Of a DNA stretch of 64,000 nt, positions 1-11,194 are shown piece by piece. Positions within the stretch are counted from its first letter, which is position 1. Every line of letters starts with the position of its first letter. The notes under the pieces were generated by a model. It searched no databases. It was not told the origin of the DNA and saw only the letters and a list, made by a program, of their open reading frames with translations. The stretch comes from Holothuria scabra. Its lineage: Eukaryota; Echinodermata; Holothuroidea; Aspidochirotida; Holothuriidae. Where the stretch lies: contig CM074180.1 of the NCBI GenBank assembly GCA_037179385.1, positions 32,965,455-33,029,454 on the forward strand. The letters are read 5' to 3'. The translations under genes were made by a program, and so were the position numbers.

Positions 1-106
1 AAACGGGTCCATGAGTACCTTCTAGCCTTCTTCATTTAACCCTTTAACAGACTGCTGTTCTAACAGGATATCCTGTGTGATCGAGCCACTATTAGGCCTC
101 CTTTTA

Positions 107-1357
107 GTGGCGTAGGGGGACCATTGGGCCATGCACCCCTCACAGATGCCATTTTTTCTTTGTTCTTAAATATAAGTAGTTAAACTTTAGTAACACAGAT
201 TTTACTTCAAAAATAGCATATGTGGCACCAGGTTGCATAAAAGGACAACCAATTTTTCAAAAATTTTCAAAGGAAAAGGATTGTCTCTGCAGGTACGTCC
301 CTCAGTGATGCCAATGTTTTAATTCCTACAAATAGGCAAATTCTGTCAAATTCCAATTTTCACTTTAAAAGGTAGACTCTGTTTCCCACTGGTGGCATCG
401 ATAAAAATAAAGACTACATGTTTAGATTCTCTTTACAAGAATGAATACGCTATTTTTGACCATCTGAGGGGTCTGATTTTTCGAAATTTTTTTTACCCTC
501 CGAGCCAACCAATGGTGGTGTTTCGCTCAGTCTTTTGGGCAAAATTACATTTTAGGGTCAGATTACCCCTTAACTCTCTGATCACTTTGCAGTTTGCGAA
601 CATATTTTGAAGGAATGATTTTATTTGCAAACGACAAGAGAAGGTAGTGACTGGGTAGATTCTTCGTATAAGTCTGGAAAATGCTATTTCCGGCCATCTG
701 AGGGGTCTGACTTTTTGAAATTTTCTCTACGCCCCGCGCCAACTAATGATGGCGCTCCGCTTAGATAATCTTTAAGACAAAATAACGTTTTGTGGCCAAG
801 AAATACCACAAATCCTATACCGATCAATGCTCTTTTATTTTGACTCCTAAAAGTGTGAAATTTAATGACTAGTTTTACTTCGTAAGGTAGCATAAATGGC
901 ATAAAAATGCATGTAAAGACACAAAAGTTTCAGTTTTATCCTCATGAACCACCACGATTCAACTTTTTACACTGTTCTTGTCAAAGTCGAAAATCTTGCA
1001 CCATTTTGCATCTAGGCTCCTTGAAAACGTCAAAAAATTTCCGGAAATCCCTCCCCTTAGACCATGCTGCATGCCCCCCCTCCCCCTTCAGAAAAAATCC
1101 TGGGTACGCCACTGCGTTACTACATACAAATAAACCAGATATTGTTGACCAAAATAATATACTAAGAGCTGTTATTTCCAATTGCTCTGTTATACTTTAA
1201 GATTAAAAATGCAGGTAATATTACATAACGACATGGTAATGTTGTTATACTTGTAAATTTGCATTTTTTATATGAAATACATACACATTGACCGGGAAAA
1301 ATTTTCGGGAAATTTCATACCTTTGCCCCCCTGGAAAAAGTCCTCGCTACGCCACTG
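107..1357. mobile_element. Fragments with hAT-like ends (CAGTGGCG-type termini)
   Basis: A terminus-like AGTGGCGTAG lies at about 106-116. Two fragments in the other orientation end in TACGCCACTG at about 1104-1114 and 1346-1356, each preceded by pyrimidine-rich sequence. The 10-bp match between the left and outermost right ends could mark one 1.25-kb element, but I see no matching target duplication. Such CAGTGGCG ends are usual for hAT-type elements. The frames at 907-1200 (plus) and 981-1181 (minus) simply read through it. Confidence 0.3.
422..820 (+). repeat. Diverged ~234-bp direct repeat, two copies
   Basis: The motif CCATCTGAGGGGTCTGA occurs at about 460 and 694. It is followed in both by matching blocks (TTTTTxGAAATTTT, then GCCAACxAATGxTGGxG, then a CAAAATxAC block). 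It is preceded in both by a TAGATTCT stretch. The spacing is about 234 bp. The copies are too diverged to be a recent duplication. No coding signal is present. Confidence 0.65.
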
Positions 1358-1692
1358 GCTTTAATATGTATGATTTGACGACTCTGTAGTATTTTAAACA
1401 AACTTTTAACTTAAATGGGAAACAATATGATCTTCCTGCAATAAGTGCAATGATTTTCACCCTACCTTGTTTTATTTAAAAAAAAATCAACTTTCTTCCA
1501 AAATCTGTTGATTTGAAGTACTTGAGCAAGTCCAAACTTTCTCACACAAAACCATAGCAGAAAGTCATCTGGCTACGCCTGTCTGCCTATGCTCTTCCGT
1601 ACGGTAGCGACAATCTACGCATGCAGTATGCTCTGTCTACGAACATAATAAGTCCGTGATAACACCAAATTGACAGTAAAGACACCATCAAA

Positions 1693-2208
1693 GTATACCT
1701 CAAGTTAAAAAATCAAAAACATGTACTTATCAGCATGAAAAATTAATTTTAACAGTCCGACTCCCATCTTCATAGGAGATTCTTGAGCCGAGATATAAAA
1801 TTTTGACGTTTATTCACACAAATTGAAATGGAACATTATGTAATTGTTTGTTTTGTCAGTGTTGTACTACTCAAATAACAATCTTTATATTTTTCCCTTT
1901 CTAAGGTGTAATAGTACTCTGACTCTTAATGGGTGATATAATTCATTAAGCTCTCTCTGTGCAACTTGCTACGCAAGCAAACAGGGACAGTTCAAGTTCA
2001 TAAAACATTTTTAATTTTAAAGGGAAACAGAGCAGGCTATAAGAGTTGTACAACAAAAAAGTCACAAATTATTGTATTTTTTTTAAGTGAATAAAGTTCA
2101 ACATTTTATATCTTGGCTCAGAAACGTCCTATGAAGATATGACTGAACTATTAGAATTCATTTTTCATGCTATTTAATATATTTTGCATTTTTTGGCTTG
2201 AGGTATAC
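1693..2208 (+). mobile_element. Palindromic MITE family A, copy 1
   Basis: The ends are inverted copies of GTATACCTCAAG and CTTGAGGTATAC. Complementarity continues inward through most of the ~515 bp: the left arm block CATGAAAAATTAATTTTAACAG pairs with a right block ending ATTCATTTTTCATGC, and the TATTCAC/GTGAATA blocks pair. The whole element is therefore a degenerate fold-back. It has no coding capacity. Two more copies lie at 23939-24480 (same orientation) and 63149-63683 (opposite). Confidence 0.85.
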
Positions 2209-2209
2209 A

Positions 2210-2940
2210 CCTAATTTTTCAAAACAATTTTAAGGGACATTTCTTGAACCTATCCCTCAAGCCGAGTATCAAAAAAATACTGCATGTCACCACCCCTTCC
2301 ACCCGCATTCCTTAAGAGAAATTTGGTGGTGACGCCGCGGGTAAAAATGCAAAATCCGTCATCATTTTCTTTTGTTATAATCAAGGAGCTGACTCGGTTG
2401 TTCAATCATGGTGGTGTTGATCTCCCTGGTTCAAAAGTGCTTGGCGGACGTCGACTCAACTTACTACATTTCCGAAAAAGATTAAAGGTAACGCTGTTGA
2501 CTAGGTTAATAGGCGCCTAACAGTTTAGTCATTGTCTTTATTTAACGAGAAAACTTTGAGAAGCTTTACCAACTGGAAATATCTGAAATAATGTTTGGAT
2601 AATAAGTACAAAAGCATATGTTTAGGGCAACACTAAAAAGCTATAAAAATAGACATGTGGTCCTTTAATGCGCAATAATGACGACAAAAAGAGCTGGAAA
2701 AAATTGTTTGGAGAGTAAAGTAATATTTTTGTTTCGTAGAGTTTATGACACCACGTGAAAAAAAATGTCCACTGAAAGACAATTAAGTAAAAATAGATTT
2801 GTGGCCACACAAGAGTTCAACAATAGCTCGAGGTGGATTCTGGGTACTTTATCTATGTATGATAAAGCAAATGACTTCAATTATTTCTGACTATTACAAT
2901 TGTTACAAAATAAGAGAACGAGAGAAAGGGGACTGAGCCA
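2210..2940. other. No gene or recognised repeat
   Basis: A short inverted motif (GTCACCACC at 2287 and GGTGGTGAC at 2325) is the only structure I see. The open frames at 2284-2520 and 2622-2810 have no domain-like content. Confidence 0.5.
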
Positions 2941-2944
2941 GTAC

Positions 2945-3235
2945 CCAGGTAGCACCCTTATGTGAGCCCCATATGTAAATCCATATAGAGCCCATTTAAT
3001 TCTGCACCCAATATTAATAAGGGTCTCATATGGGTAGCCCACATGCATGAGGGTTATTATAGGCTTGACTCATATTTTCCCCACGTGTTTCTTGTTTACA
3101 TAGATCCCAGAACAATCCCATTTGGAAGGTCGTATGGGTTATGTGGGCTAGCCCATATGTGCTCATTGTCTAACCCAGGTGTAAAATCACATGAGCTCCA
3201 TAAGAACCAAGAAATGGTTCCGTATGAGAATATTA
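2945..3235. repeat. Cluster of CCCATATG/CATATGGG motif variants
   Basis: Within ~290 bp there are repeated variants of a self-complementary CCCATATG(G) word, in both orientations, at about 2968, 2983, 3027, 3131 and 3150, often joined to GTGGGCTA or TAGCCCAC. The spacing is irregular, so it is not a regular tandem array. It may be a degenerate minisatellite or a fold-back relic. Confidence 0.45.
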
Positions 3236-3451
3236 CGTGGGTAGTCGAGGGGGTAGGACGACTTTTTCACGCCATAAGATAAAAATTTCCATGGTATTAA
3301 ATGTACCGTATGTGAGAATGTTTCTGCCTTTGTAAAATATTTACCCTTTTAGAAGCAGTTCCTACCTGCCCTTCATTACCTAGACTAGCTACTGACCTGT
3401 CCCAGCTAATACTCTTGCAAACTTCTGACATATTTGTTTTTCCAGACGTAG

Positions 3452-3597
3452 CCACAATGAATTGTGGGATAGAGTTTTGGTACGTGTAGTTTTTTTCTCG
3501 ATATCAACGACATGTAATGCTACTGAGGAATAAAGTCCCGCGTACCAAAACGTATGTCATGATCCTTGGTAAATCGCTATTTGGAAAAGGATTTAAA
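3452..3597 (+). mobile_element. MITE family G, diverged copy
   Basis: It opens with CAATGAATTGTGGGATAGAG, the same inner terminal block as the better preserved copy at 19096-19247, and ends with GCTATTTGGAAAAGG. The right arm is badly diverged. Confidence 0.6.
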
Positions 3598-3679
3598 GAC
3601 AGATAAATAAGACAAGATGGTTTACTACAAAACACGTACAGACCTGCATGATTATAACCAAATTATGGGAAGAGTCTGC

Positions 3680-4250
3680 TCAAAAGAATAGTCCAAAGCC
3701 AAATTTATTTTTTATACGTTAAACCGGTACATATAACATTCTGGTGAAAGTTTTATTTACTTCCACCGTTCGATTCTCGAGATATTAGCGATTGAATATG
3801 GCAAATTTTCAACATAGAATGAACTTGGAGCAAACTTAACAGGCATGATGTCATGAATTCACTTTTTTAGCCATTTTTTTTGTTTTTCTTCATAATTTAC
3901 CACAACTTTTATGCAACTAAACCTTAAATATAAGTACCGTAGGTGCATCTTGAGCAGTGGAATTTTAAAACCTTTATATGCCTTGGGGGCAAAATAGCAT
4001 GCCTAATCAATTCAAGGTCAAATAAGTAGGATGAAAAATAGAGAAAAACAAAACACTGGTCAAGAATGTGAATCCACGACATCACACCTGTTTGCTTCAA
4101 GTTCACTTTCTCTGGAAAATGTCCCAAATTCAGTTGCTAATATCTCGAAAACCGAACATGGGAAATGAATGCAACTTTCACCGTAATGCTTAGAATATGT
4201 CCTTCTTCTAACATATCAAAAATAATTTTGACTCTGGACTATTCATTTAA
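3680..4250. mobile_element. Palindromic MITE family E, copy 1
   Basis: The ends read AAGAATAGTCCAAAGCC and, inverted, TTGACTCTGGACTATT. Inner blocks pair too: the CTCGAGATATTAGC region near 3776 with GCTAATATCTCGAAAACC near 4135, and GAACTTGGAGCAAAC with GTTTGCTTCAAGTTC. The right end is followed by TTAA. Related copies at 48632-49176 and 52073-52624 are flanked by TTAA on both sides. It is a fold-back element without a coding frame. Confidence 0.75.
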
Positions 4251-4283
4251 GAAGCTATACCTAATCGGCATGTTTACATTCAA

Positions 4284-4304
4284 TTAGTTAGATGGAGTTT
4301 TACT
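4284..4304 (-). mobile_element. Terminal fragment of tRNA-derived SINE family C
   Basis: The TTAGTTAGATGGAGTTTTAC stretch is the reverse complement of the family C tail (GTAAAACTCCATCTAACTAA). Only ~20 bp is recognisable, so this could be chance. Confidence 0.35.
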
Positions 4305-5835
4305 GTTACATTACGGTTGCATTCAGACCACTCATTAGAGTGTGTGTGAATATGGATGGGCAAGAAGGCCAATGTATGACGTTTGACAACTAATTTCCTA
4401 ACTGGCTAACCATAGTGCCCGCCAATCAAGGAATTCGATGCCAAACAGAGCGCATCAACTGAGGTAACAGGGTAAGAGAAGGGTAGCGCACAGGGACCGC
4501 GGACACGGGGGGGGGGGGGGGGGGCTAGGGGAGCTTGAGCCCCGCCTTTTTTTGCTGTGGGCATTTTGGGCCACCTTAAACTGCATTTATTTTATTGGAC
4601 ATTCTGGGCCGCTTCGATGATTAGCCCCCGCACTTCAAAATTGGCTCCGCGGCCTCAGGATTATCTGAAATTTCGTCCACCATACCCATTGTTGGGCCAT
4701 GGATTCAGGTTACAGTGATTACCAAGCGAAGATGCCATTTTAGTTACAAATTAACAAACATTTTTGTTGCTAGGAGAACTATAAAACGGGGTATGATGGC
4801 ATTATTTGTTGCATCACCAGCTCGTGGTTGTTCAGTTTCTAGAAATACTGCATGAAACCGCTCTGTAAAGGAACAAATTCAGCGTAACCAAGAAAGTAAC
4901 GACAACAAAACAAATGTGATAAACAAAACCGGATATATTTACACTTTTTTATTTTTGGTTCAATGGCCGCTGTTTACCCCCTCAAAGAGTCAACCTTCCA
5001 TGACCCTCGAATTGCGCCTTCCGAATGACCCGAGAACATGTCCGGATCGATACAATTCGCAGGTCGGCAACAACTTTTCCCATCAAGGCCCAAGGAGATT
5101 ATTTTATGGTCCTTTCTGTTATTGAATACCATTTTTCCATATGAGTTATCATTTGATGATTACAAATCAATTCCTGACAAGGAAAAGGCTATGACCCAAT
5201 ATTTACTTCCTGTCCATATGATGCGATGGTTCCTGTATTATTAGGTCAATTGATACCGGTATCAAAAGAAATAATTTTCAGACGTATAGAGTTATAAGCT
5301 ACCTGAAAACGCCAGTTCTCTCCGACTCAAAAATTTCACTGCCTCTCAACCAGTCAACGCCCTGTCTGCCTTGTATGATTATAAATAGATTCCCTGTGCG
5401 TGGGCCCCTGAGATTTTGAAGACAGGGTTCAGACGCTGACAAGAGTATACATGTCATCAGTACTTACCTTTATGGTAGTCTGCGTTAAGTGTGTTTTTGC
5501 TTTTGTTTACATACATACTAGTAAAAAAAGTGAGAAGTATTATAAATCCCCAAGCTGACAATCAGCACACAATCTGGTGATACGATGTAAGGGTGATCTG
5601 GTGTTGAAGTTCTTTTTTAAGGTATGGAAGAAAAACCCCTCAATTAGAACATAAAAAAGACAAAGATAAAGTAAATAACAAAAACCGAAGTACATATATT
5701 GAAACAAATTAGTGTAAAACGAATACAAGTGATTCCTTGCCGAAAGGAAATATGCATTTTGTTTTATCTCTGATGATCACATGTGATGATCTTTACAATG
5801 TTGTGGGATTTTGTTTTGAGGACTGGTGACTCCGT
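4305..5835. other. No gene; poly-G tract and GC-rich repeat fragment
   Basis: An 18-bp G run lies at about 4507-4524. Next to it is a CCCCG/CGGGG-rich stretch (about 4525-4680) that looks like an interspersed repeat end. The rest, including frames at 4916-5125, 5038-5244 and 5540-5728, shows no domain, splice or repeat signal that I recognise. Confidence 0.45.
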
Positions 5836-6110
5836 GTGACCTTTGACCTCCCCAAAGCAAAAAGGTTTCACTTTCCAACCATTACACATCAACACACTGA
5901 ATATAAATTTATACAAGCTTCTTACCTTAATGTATAGGCTTTTGACCTATGGTAACGTAGATGACCTTTGACTTCAAATGACCCTTGACCTTCACCAAAA
6001 GCACAAAGGTTTCTCCTCTGAACATTGCAAATCTATGAACCAACGATGTAAAATGTCAATCATTGCTGTCTTGAAATATCGTGAAACTTACAAACCATTC
6101 AGGACTTTAA
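5825..6110 (+). repeat. TGACCTTTGACC repeat block, first part
   Basis: Direct repeat units of roughly 130-150 bp begin with TGACCTTTGACC-like words at 5838, 5969 and 5991, followed by CCAAAAGCxxAAAGGTTTC and later AAATCTATGAACCAAxxATG. The same unit resumes at 6905-7180. The reverse complement of the key word is AGGTCAAAGGTCA, two nuclear-receptor half-sites one base apart. Confidence 0.65.
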
Positions 6111-6535
6111 CCAGGCAAGAGAGAATGAAGGAAACAAAACCATTTGTGGGCAAATGTTTCTCAACGGGTCAAATGTGTAAAAATGCATGAAGTTAGTAGC
6201 AAGTACCAAACTCTCTCGGGGGGGGGCGGAAAAATAAAGTGAAGTCATTCAGGAGATGTTTGCTGTTTTAACGATGGTGCCATCAAATGGCATTCGCCAT
6301 CCACCAAAACGATAGCATTCCTCCTCTTTACGTGCAAAATTTGCACATCAAATGTGGCCAGTGACAGCCATTGCTACATTGAGAAATCGGGTTTACTTTC
6401 TCACAGTTTACCCCGGACCTCTGCCATAAAGAAAAGGGTTCTCCTTCTAAGCATGAGAACTAAATACCGTACCAAATACGAAAAGTATCCATCACTTTGG
6501 GGCCATGTCAATGTCCCCATTGCAACTTGCAACTT

Positions 6536-6572
6536 ACAATGAACCTTGCAAATTATTTGCAAGGTTCATTGT
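6536..6572. repeat. 37-bp palindrome (18-bp arms, 1-base centre)
   Basis: The arms ACAATGAACCTTGCAAAT and ATTTGCAAGGTTCATTGT are perfectly complementary around a single T. It is followed by a cluster of related words in both orientations (GAGGTTCAATGTTCCC at 6579, CGAACCTTGGGAACATGAAC near 6695), so it is the core of a ~180-bp fold-back stretch. Confidence 0.8.
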
Positions 6573-6904
6573 TACCGAGGTTCAATGTTCCCGAATGTAG
6601 AAAACATCCGCACTTCTGGGAACATCAAGCCCCTGGAAAAACGAACCTCGTAATCATCGCAAATTCATCGTAATATATGAAAACGGGGAATATCGAACCT
6701 TGGGAACATGAACCCCGGATATAAAGGGTAAACCCCTTAACTATTATTTTGAGGTTTGTGTTATTATAAGCCATTTAGCTAGGCAATGTGCTGGAGGGGC
6801 AAACTTTTCTGAGGGAAAAAGTCTTTGCAGGTTGCAAAATGAAGAAAAATGTTGAAAGCAAACTTCGGACTCTTGATGGAAGGGGGGGGGGTGAATATTG
6901 AAGT

Positions 6905-7180
6905 CAGTTACATATCTTGCGGTGTTCTTTCTGGTGACCTCAAATGAACTTTGACTCAACCAAAAGTGAAAGGGTTCTATACCTCAACAAGTCAAATCTA
7001 CATATTAAATATGAAAATTGTCTTCCATGAGACATCGTGTTTACAACCAATTCAAGTCTTTGCAGTTTTAGTATAGCAGTGACCTCAAATGACCTTTGAC
7101 CCCAGCTAATACAACAACGTTCTTCGACTGAACATGAAAATCTATAAACCAAATATGAAATGTGATATTTCATCTATTAA
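6905..7180 (+). repeat. TGACCTTTGACC repeat block, second part
   Basis: Units start at about 6927 and 7078 (TGACCTCAAATGACCTTTGACC-like), about 151 bp apart, and share AAATCTAxxxACCAAATATGAAA with the block at 5825-6110. The ~800 bp between the two blocks holds the 37-bp palindrome and a G run, suggesting that later insertions split one tandem array. Confidence 0.65.
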
Positions 7181-7559
7181 GGCCTCGTTTATGTGTTTTA
7201 TGGATGTTCATCTGTACATGTTTTGTGTTATGCTTCTTGGTACTCATTACTGGGTTATTCTTTGTAAACGACTGGTATTTTACAAGGAGCAGTAGCAGGT
7301 GAAGGGTGCCGAGGACACAGTCTCTCCCCCCCCCCCCCCACCTCCGAAGTCAGTCGCGGGAAATCACTCAGTCGAGGGATTTACGGTTCGAGGAAGAAAA
7401 AATTTTTGAAGAGACACACTGAGCATTCAGACCTTACCCACACACCAGCCCCTGTGGGCAGAAAAATTGTTGTCAAAGAAAAAAAAAGGTCCTAGAAAAT
7501 ATGGGGAGCTCAAGTATGCCGGCGTGAGTCCGTCGCTAACAACTGGAGTGCAGAGTGCA

Positions 7560-8036
7560 GAAAAGCAAAAAAAAAAAAAAAAAAACAAAACAAAAGGAAA
7601 AGAAAGGCCATCAAAATCCGTGTCAGTCGGGGAAATCACAGGTTGTGCTCCACCACACCTTCGAAATCCTGGACACGCCACTGACATTGAGACGAAGTTA
7701 TGACGCCATATGACCCCTTAAATTTGCATCAGTTCCTTCAAACTACTTTGACATAACGATTTACGTTTCTTTCTAATCAGTGAGACGTACTTGTCAAAGT
7801 TTACTCCAGAAAGCAAAAAAAAAAAAAAAAAGGAAAAGAAAGGCCATCAAAGTTCGTGTCAGTCGGGGGAATCACAGGTTGTGCCCCGCCACACCTTCGA
7901 AATCCTGGACACGCCACTGGCATTGAGCCGAAGTTATGACGCCATATGACCCCTTAAATTTGCGTCAATTCCTTCAAACTACTTTGACATAACGGTTTGC
8001 CTTTCTTTCTAATCAGTGAGACGTACTTGTCAAAGG
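7560..8036 (+). repeat. 236-bp tandem duplication with poly-A starts
   Basis: Two consecutive units of ~236 bp each begin with a long A run and share nearly all of the following sequence, including CACACCTTCGAAATCCTGG followed by a CACGCCACTG end, and ATCAGTGAGACGTACTTGTC. A third A run follows the second unit at about 8040-8080. The high identity implies a recent duplication, perhaps by slippage or unequal exchange between A runs. Confidence 0.85.
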
Positions 8037-8084
8037 GCAAAAAAACAAAAACAAAACAAAAAAAAAAAAAAAAAAAAAACACCT

Positions 8085-9080
8085 GAACACATGCCACATG
8101 AAGTATATTTCTATATGTCGCTGCTGTTCTGTTCTCCGCGGCATAAAAGGGACAAACAGCTGCTTACAGACGAATCCGGACAGCTAGCGATGGTCTGATT
8201 TCAGTCGGCCATAACTGGGTTGTATCACCTTTAAAATCTTTCAGTATATTTGCTTACCTGTTTCATGGATACATGCACACTATATTGTATATTGATTCCC
8301 TCAATTTCACTGAATGTGAGGGCTTGAGATTCATGTAGACAATAGATGAAGACGCTCTAAGATTGGTGGATCCCACTAATGGCTGCCTGCAGTCGCTAAA
8401 CACAAGCACTGATCGAATTCGTCAATAGCATATACCGTATTATTCCACAACTCCCTGATTTTACCAACATGCCTATACAAGTCAGCACAGGCAAGAACCT
8501 TTGAAATCCCTCGTATCCCCTTTCTTTCAATATATCCTCATGTAACTGAATGTTTTCTAATTTTCCAATCTACCATTTCTTCATCTTACATAAGAATCGT
8601 TCAAATGTAATTTAGAAAGTTTAAAGCAATCTGCATAATAAAGGATGAATTTACCATTCAAAAGTTCATAAACAAAAGAACTAAGAAATACAAATTGGGG
8701 TTATATAGTGCAGCATGAAGGAAACATAACTTTGTTTCTCCACCTGTCACGTTAAGAAACGATAAAAAGTGCATTGCTTTCGGCAGCTCTGATTTTAACA
8801 TTCCCAGTTCATTTTCAAATTACCTCCAATTTTAGGAAATACATTAAGTTTTTGACGTTTGTTTTTGCTGCCAGTTAAAATTTCCTTTAGAAACCGTTTT
8901 TTTAAGGTACAAATCTGCTCTTCGATTACTGGCACATGATGATAGCTTGACACGCGTCGTCAGGTCACGTGAACGATTGAAGGTTTTGATAATTTACCGA
9001 ACTTCAGTAAAGAAATTTCAAGTTTGCGTTATATCACTTGTTAACGTATGTATGCAGGCAGGGACAAATTTTATGACTGT
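8085..9080. other. No gene or repeat recognised
   Basis: Read on both strands: only short frames without domains. An imperfect inverted motif (CCCTCAATTTCACTGAATGTGAGGG-type, near 8297) is the only structure noted. Confidence 0.45.
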
Positions 9081-9260
9081 ATCTCACTCTCTTATGGAAT
9101 GAAAAAGTGTAAATTCACACCATCAGACTCTAAGAATAGTGGAACTCATTCGAAGATGAGTGAAATTCAATCCAAGAAGCGTGTGAATAATCACTCTTTG
9201 ACAAGTTCCTGCAGGGATTACTCTTTTGAAATAGTGATTCAGAACAGTATAAACAGAGTT
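9081..9260. repeat. AGAGTGAA palindrome cluster 1
   Basis: This region has repeated variants of TTCACTCTT and AAGAGTGAA in both orientations every 20-40 bp. It belongs to the same family as the clusters at 9748-9842, 10160-10325, 12895-13290 and 14815-15112. Confidence 0.55.
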
Positions 9261-9747
9261 TCGAAAATTTGGTTAAAAAAAAATCAAATCATTTGATGCA
9301 TGAATCAGCGTAACTTATGCTTTTCTGCGCACGTAGTTTTTAGTCGTCAATATGTATGCCTCAACAAGAGAATGATGGCCTACTCACAGGCGTAAGAAGC
9401 AGGGGTGAATGTGTGGGCGGAAGTATCCCCCCCCCCCTCAAGCCAAGGAATAAAAAACCTTTATTTGCTGCCTGCGTATAAATGTGAAAAAACGTTGCAG
9501 TAATTATTCGTGAAATTCACCTCAAGTGTTGCATCAAAGTGCACCTGAAGGTTCCAAATACACAAATTTTCCCAAAGCCCCCTCCCCCGGGACAATACTT
9601 CAAAACAATGTTCACCACCCCCAGTCTCGAACAGCTTCCTACGCCTATAGATACTGGTATCAGAGGCCGCGGGAACGTGGAGGGGACCCCTTTACCACCA
9701 TGGGAAGAAGTTTGGGTCGCCTTGAGCTGTATATACGTCTATGGCAC

Positions 9748-9842
9748 CCCATCAAGAGTGAAACGTCGCTTTTTTGGAATGAATTTCACTCTTTTGTAGT
9801 AAACTTTGCAACTTTCACTCTTCTAACGAGTGAAATTTAACT
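9748..9842 (+). repeat. AGAGTGAA palindrome cluster 2
   Basis: CATCAAGAGTGAAAC is followed by GGAATGAATTTCACTCTT and TTTCACTCTTCTAACGAGTG. The first part aligns base by base with 13148-13200 and, inverted, with about 14935-14985, so these clusters descend from one element. The open frames at 9526-9840 and 9539-9799 cross this repeat. Confidence 0.65.
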
Positions 9843-10159
9843 ATGATTCTTTATAGTGTAGCTATATGTATGCTGTTAATAACTAAGTTACCCATTCTGT
9901 AACTTACAGCAACGTACATCGGTGGGTTTGAGCGTGAGAACGCGGAATTTGAAGAAGAAAAATTTGAACTCATCTTGAAATACCCTGTAGGTTGAATATA
10001 TGTCTATTGATCTGATGAGTGCGACACCGGGTAAGGCGCAATACAGCCTTGGGATTTTGTGCAGGTGGTCGATTTGTAGGTATATATAACATGACGTTTA
10101 CCACAAATCACCGTAAATTAGCATTTATCTGCCTCGTTCCAAATTTCGCCCGTTCTATC

Positions 10160-10325
10160 ACAATTTTGTGAAACTTGAGTTAAAATCACTCGTTTGGGGT
10201 GAAATCAGTGACCATCTAAATGTAGAGTGAATTTTAGTCGAAAAAAATCATTTCCAATCTATTAAAGTGAATATTCAGTCTTAATTTTAGATCCATATTT
10301 AATTTCATTCTTCTGATTTAGAGAG
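10160..10325. repeat. AGAGTGAA palindrome cluster 3 (diverged)
   Basis: Diverged copies of the word (GTGAAACTTGAGTTAAAATCACTC, TAGAGTGAATTTTAGTC, AAAGTGAATATTCAG) occur at the spacing seen in the better clusters. Confidence 0.45.
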
Positions 10326-10551
10326 TGGGTAAACATTGTGTATTGGAACATTCTAGTACATATATAGAGTACCGTATGCACCGTAGACATCGAGACATGC
10401 ACACCCCCTCAAATCCAATGTTTTTGTCAGCGTAGTATAGATTCATTAGGGACTCTCTTCCATACAACCGCTCTAAAAGTATGGCCCTACCTGGGCAACT
10501 TTTGCACACGGACGAACCCCATTGCTCCATGTAAGTCTTGTCCCAAAACAT

Positions 10552-11193
10552 GGTTAATTCCGAATTCGTGGTAAATCTGACCTAGGCTTAAATTTTATTC
10601 AACAACTTCCATTCTTAAGTGAAGTATTACTTAATTATCACTTAACCGTTTGATAACGTAAGATTTCGTCATTATTGGACTAAGATTGCAAATCTTTACA
10701 TCTGTAAAAAGGGGATATCAACTTCCTAAAACTCATCTGTGCAAGGTAAGTACAATCAAGTAGGCTAGCTGAGCACCTTTTTCTCACTACGCGAAAGATA
10801 ACCACCCACTCGGCTGTGAAGAAAGGTCCTTAAACTTTACTTTTGATTGCTATCGTATCAATAAAAGATTTTCATTCATGCCTATCATATAAAATTGCTA
10901 CGACAGTTTCTGGTATGATGTTGACGAGTTATCGAATTGTTAATATCACCTCACTCAGAATGGACTATTTCAAAACTTAACTTGTCATTGGCTGCGGTGA
11001 TTGGGAGGAACCATTATGTCCATGCAGCGGGTGAAAGACAAAGGATAGAGACGCTTCGCAAAGCAGTGACAGCACTGGGTTGAAATGGTTAATTTTGAGT
11101 CCTTGTTGAATCTGACCTAGGCATAATTCTTATTCAACAACTTCCATTCGACATTGAACCGTTTGATGACGTAACATTTTGTCAGTTTTGAAC
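10552..11193 (+). repeat. Pair of ~110-bp direct repeats about 535 bp apart
   Basis: The blocks at 10552-10668 and 11087-11193 share AATCTGACCTAGGC, then TTATTCAACAACTTCCATTC, then ACCGTTTGATxACGTAA. The first copy has ~25 extra bases. The sequence between them has no coding signal. They could be remains of two insertions of one element or the ends of a larger one. Confidence 0.65.
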
Positions 11194-11194
11194 T

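Noticed and set aside
9526..9840. Overlapping 104- and 86-codon plus-strand frames
   Set aside because: They read through a pyrimidine-rich stretch and into the AGAGTGAA repeat, with no recognisable domain in either phase.
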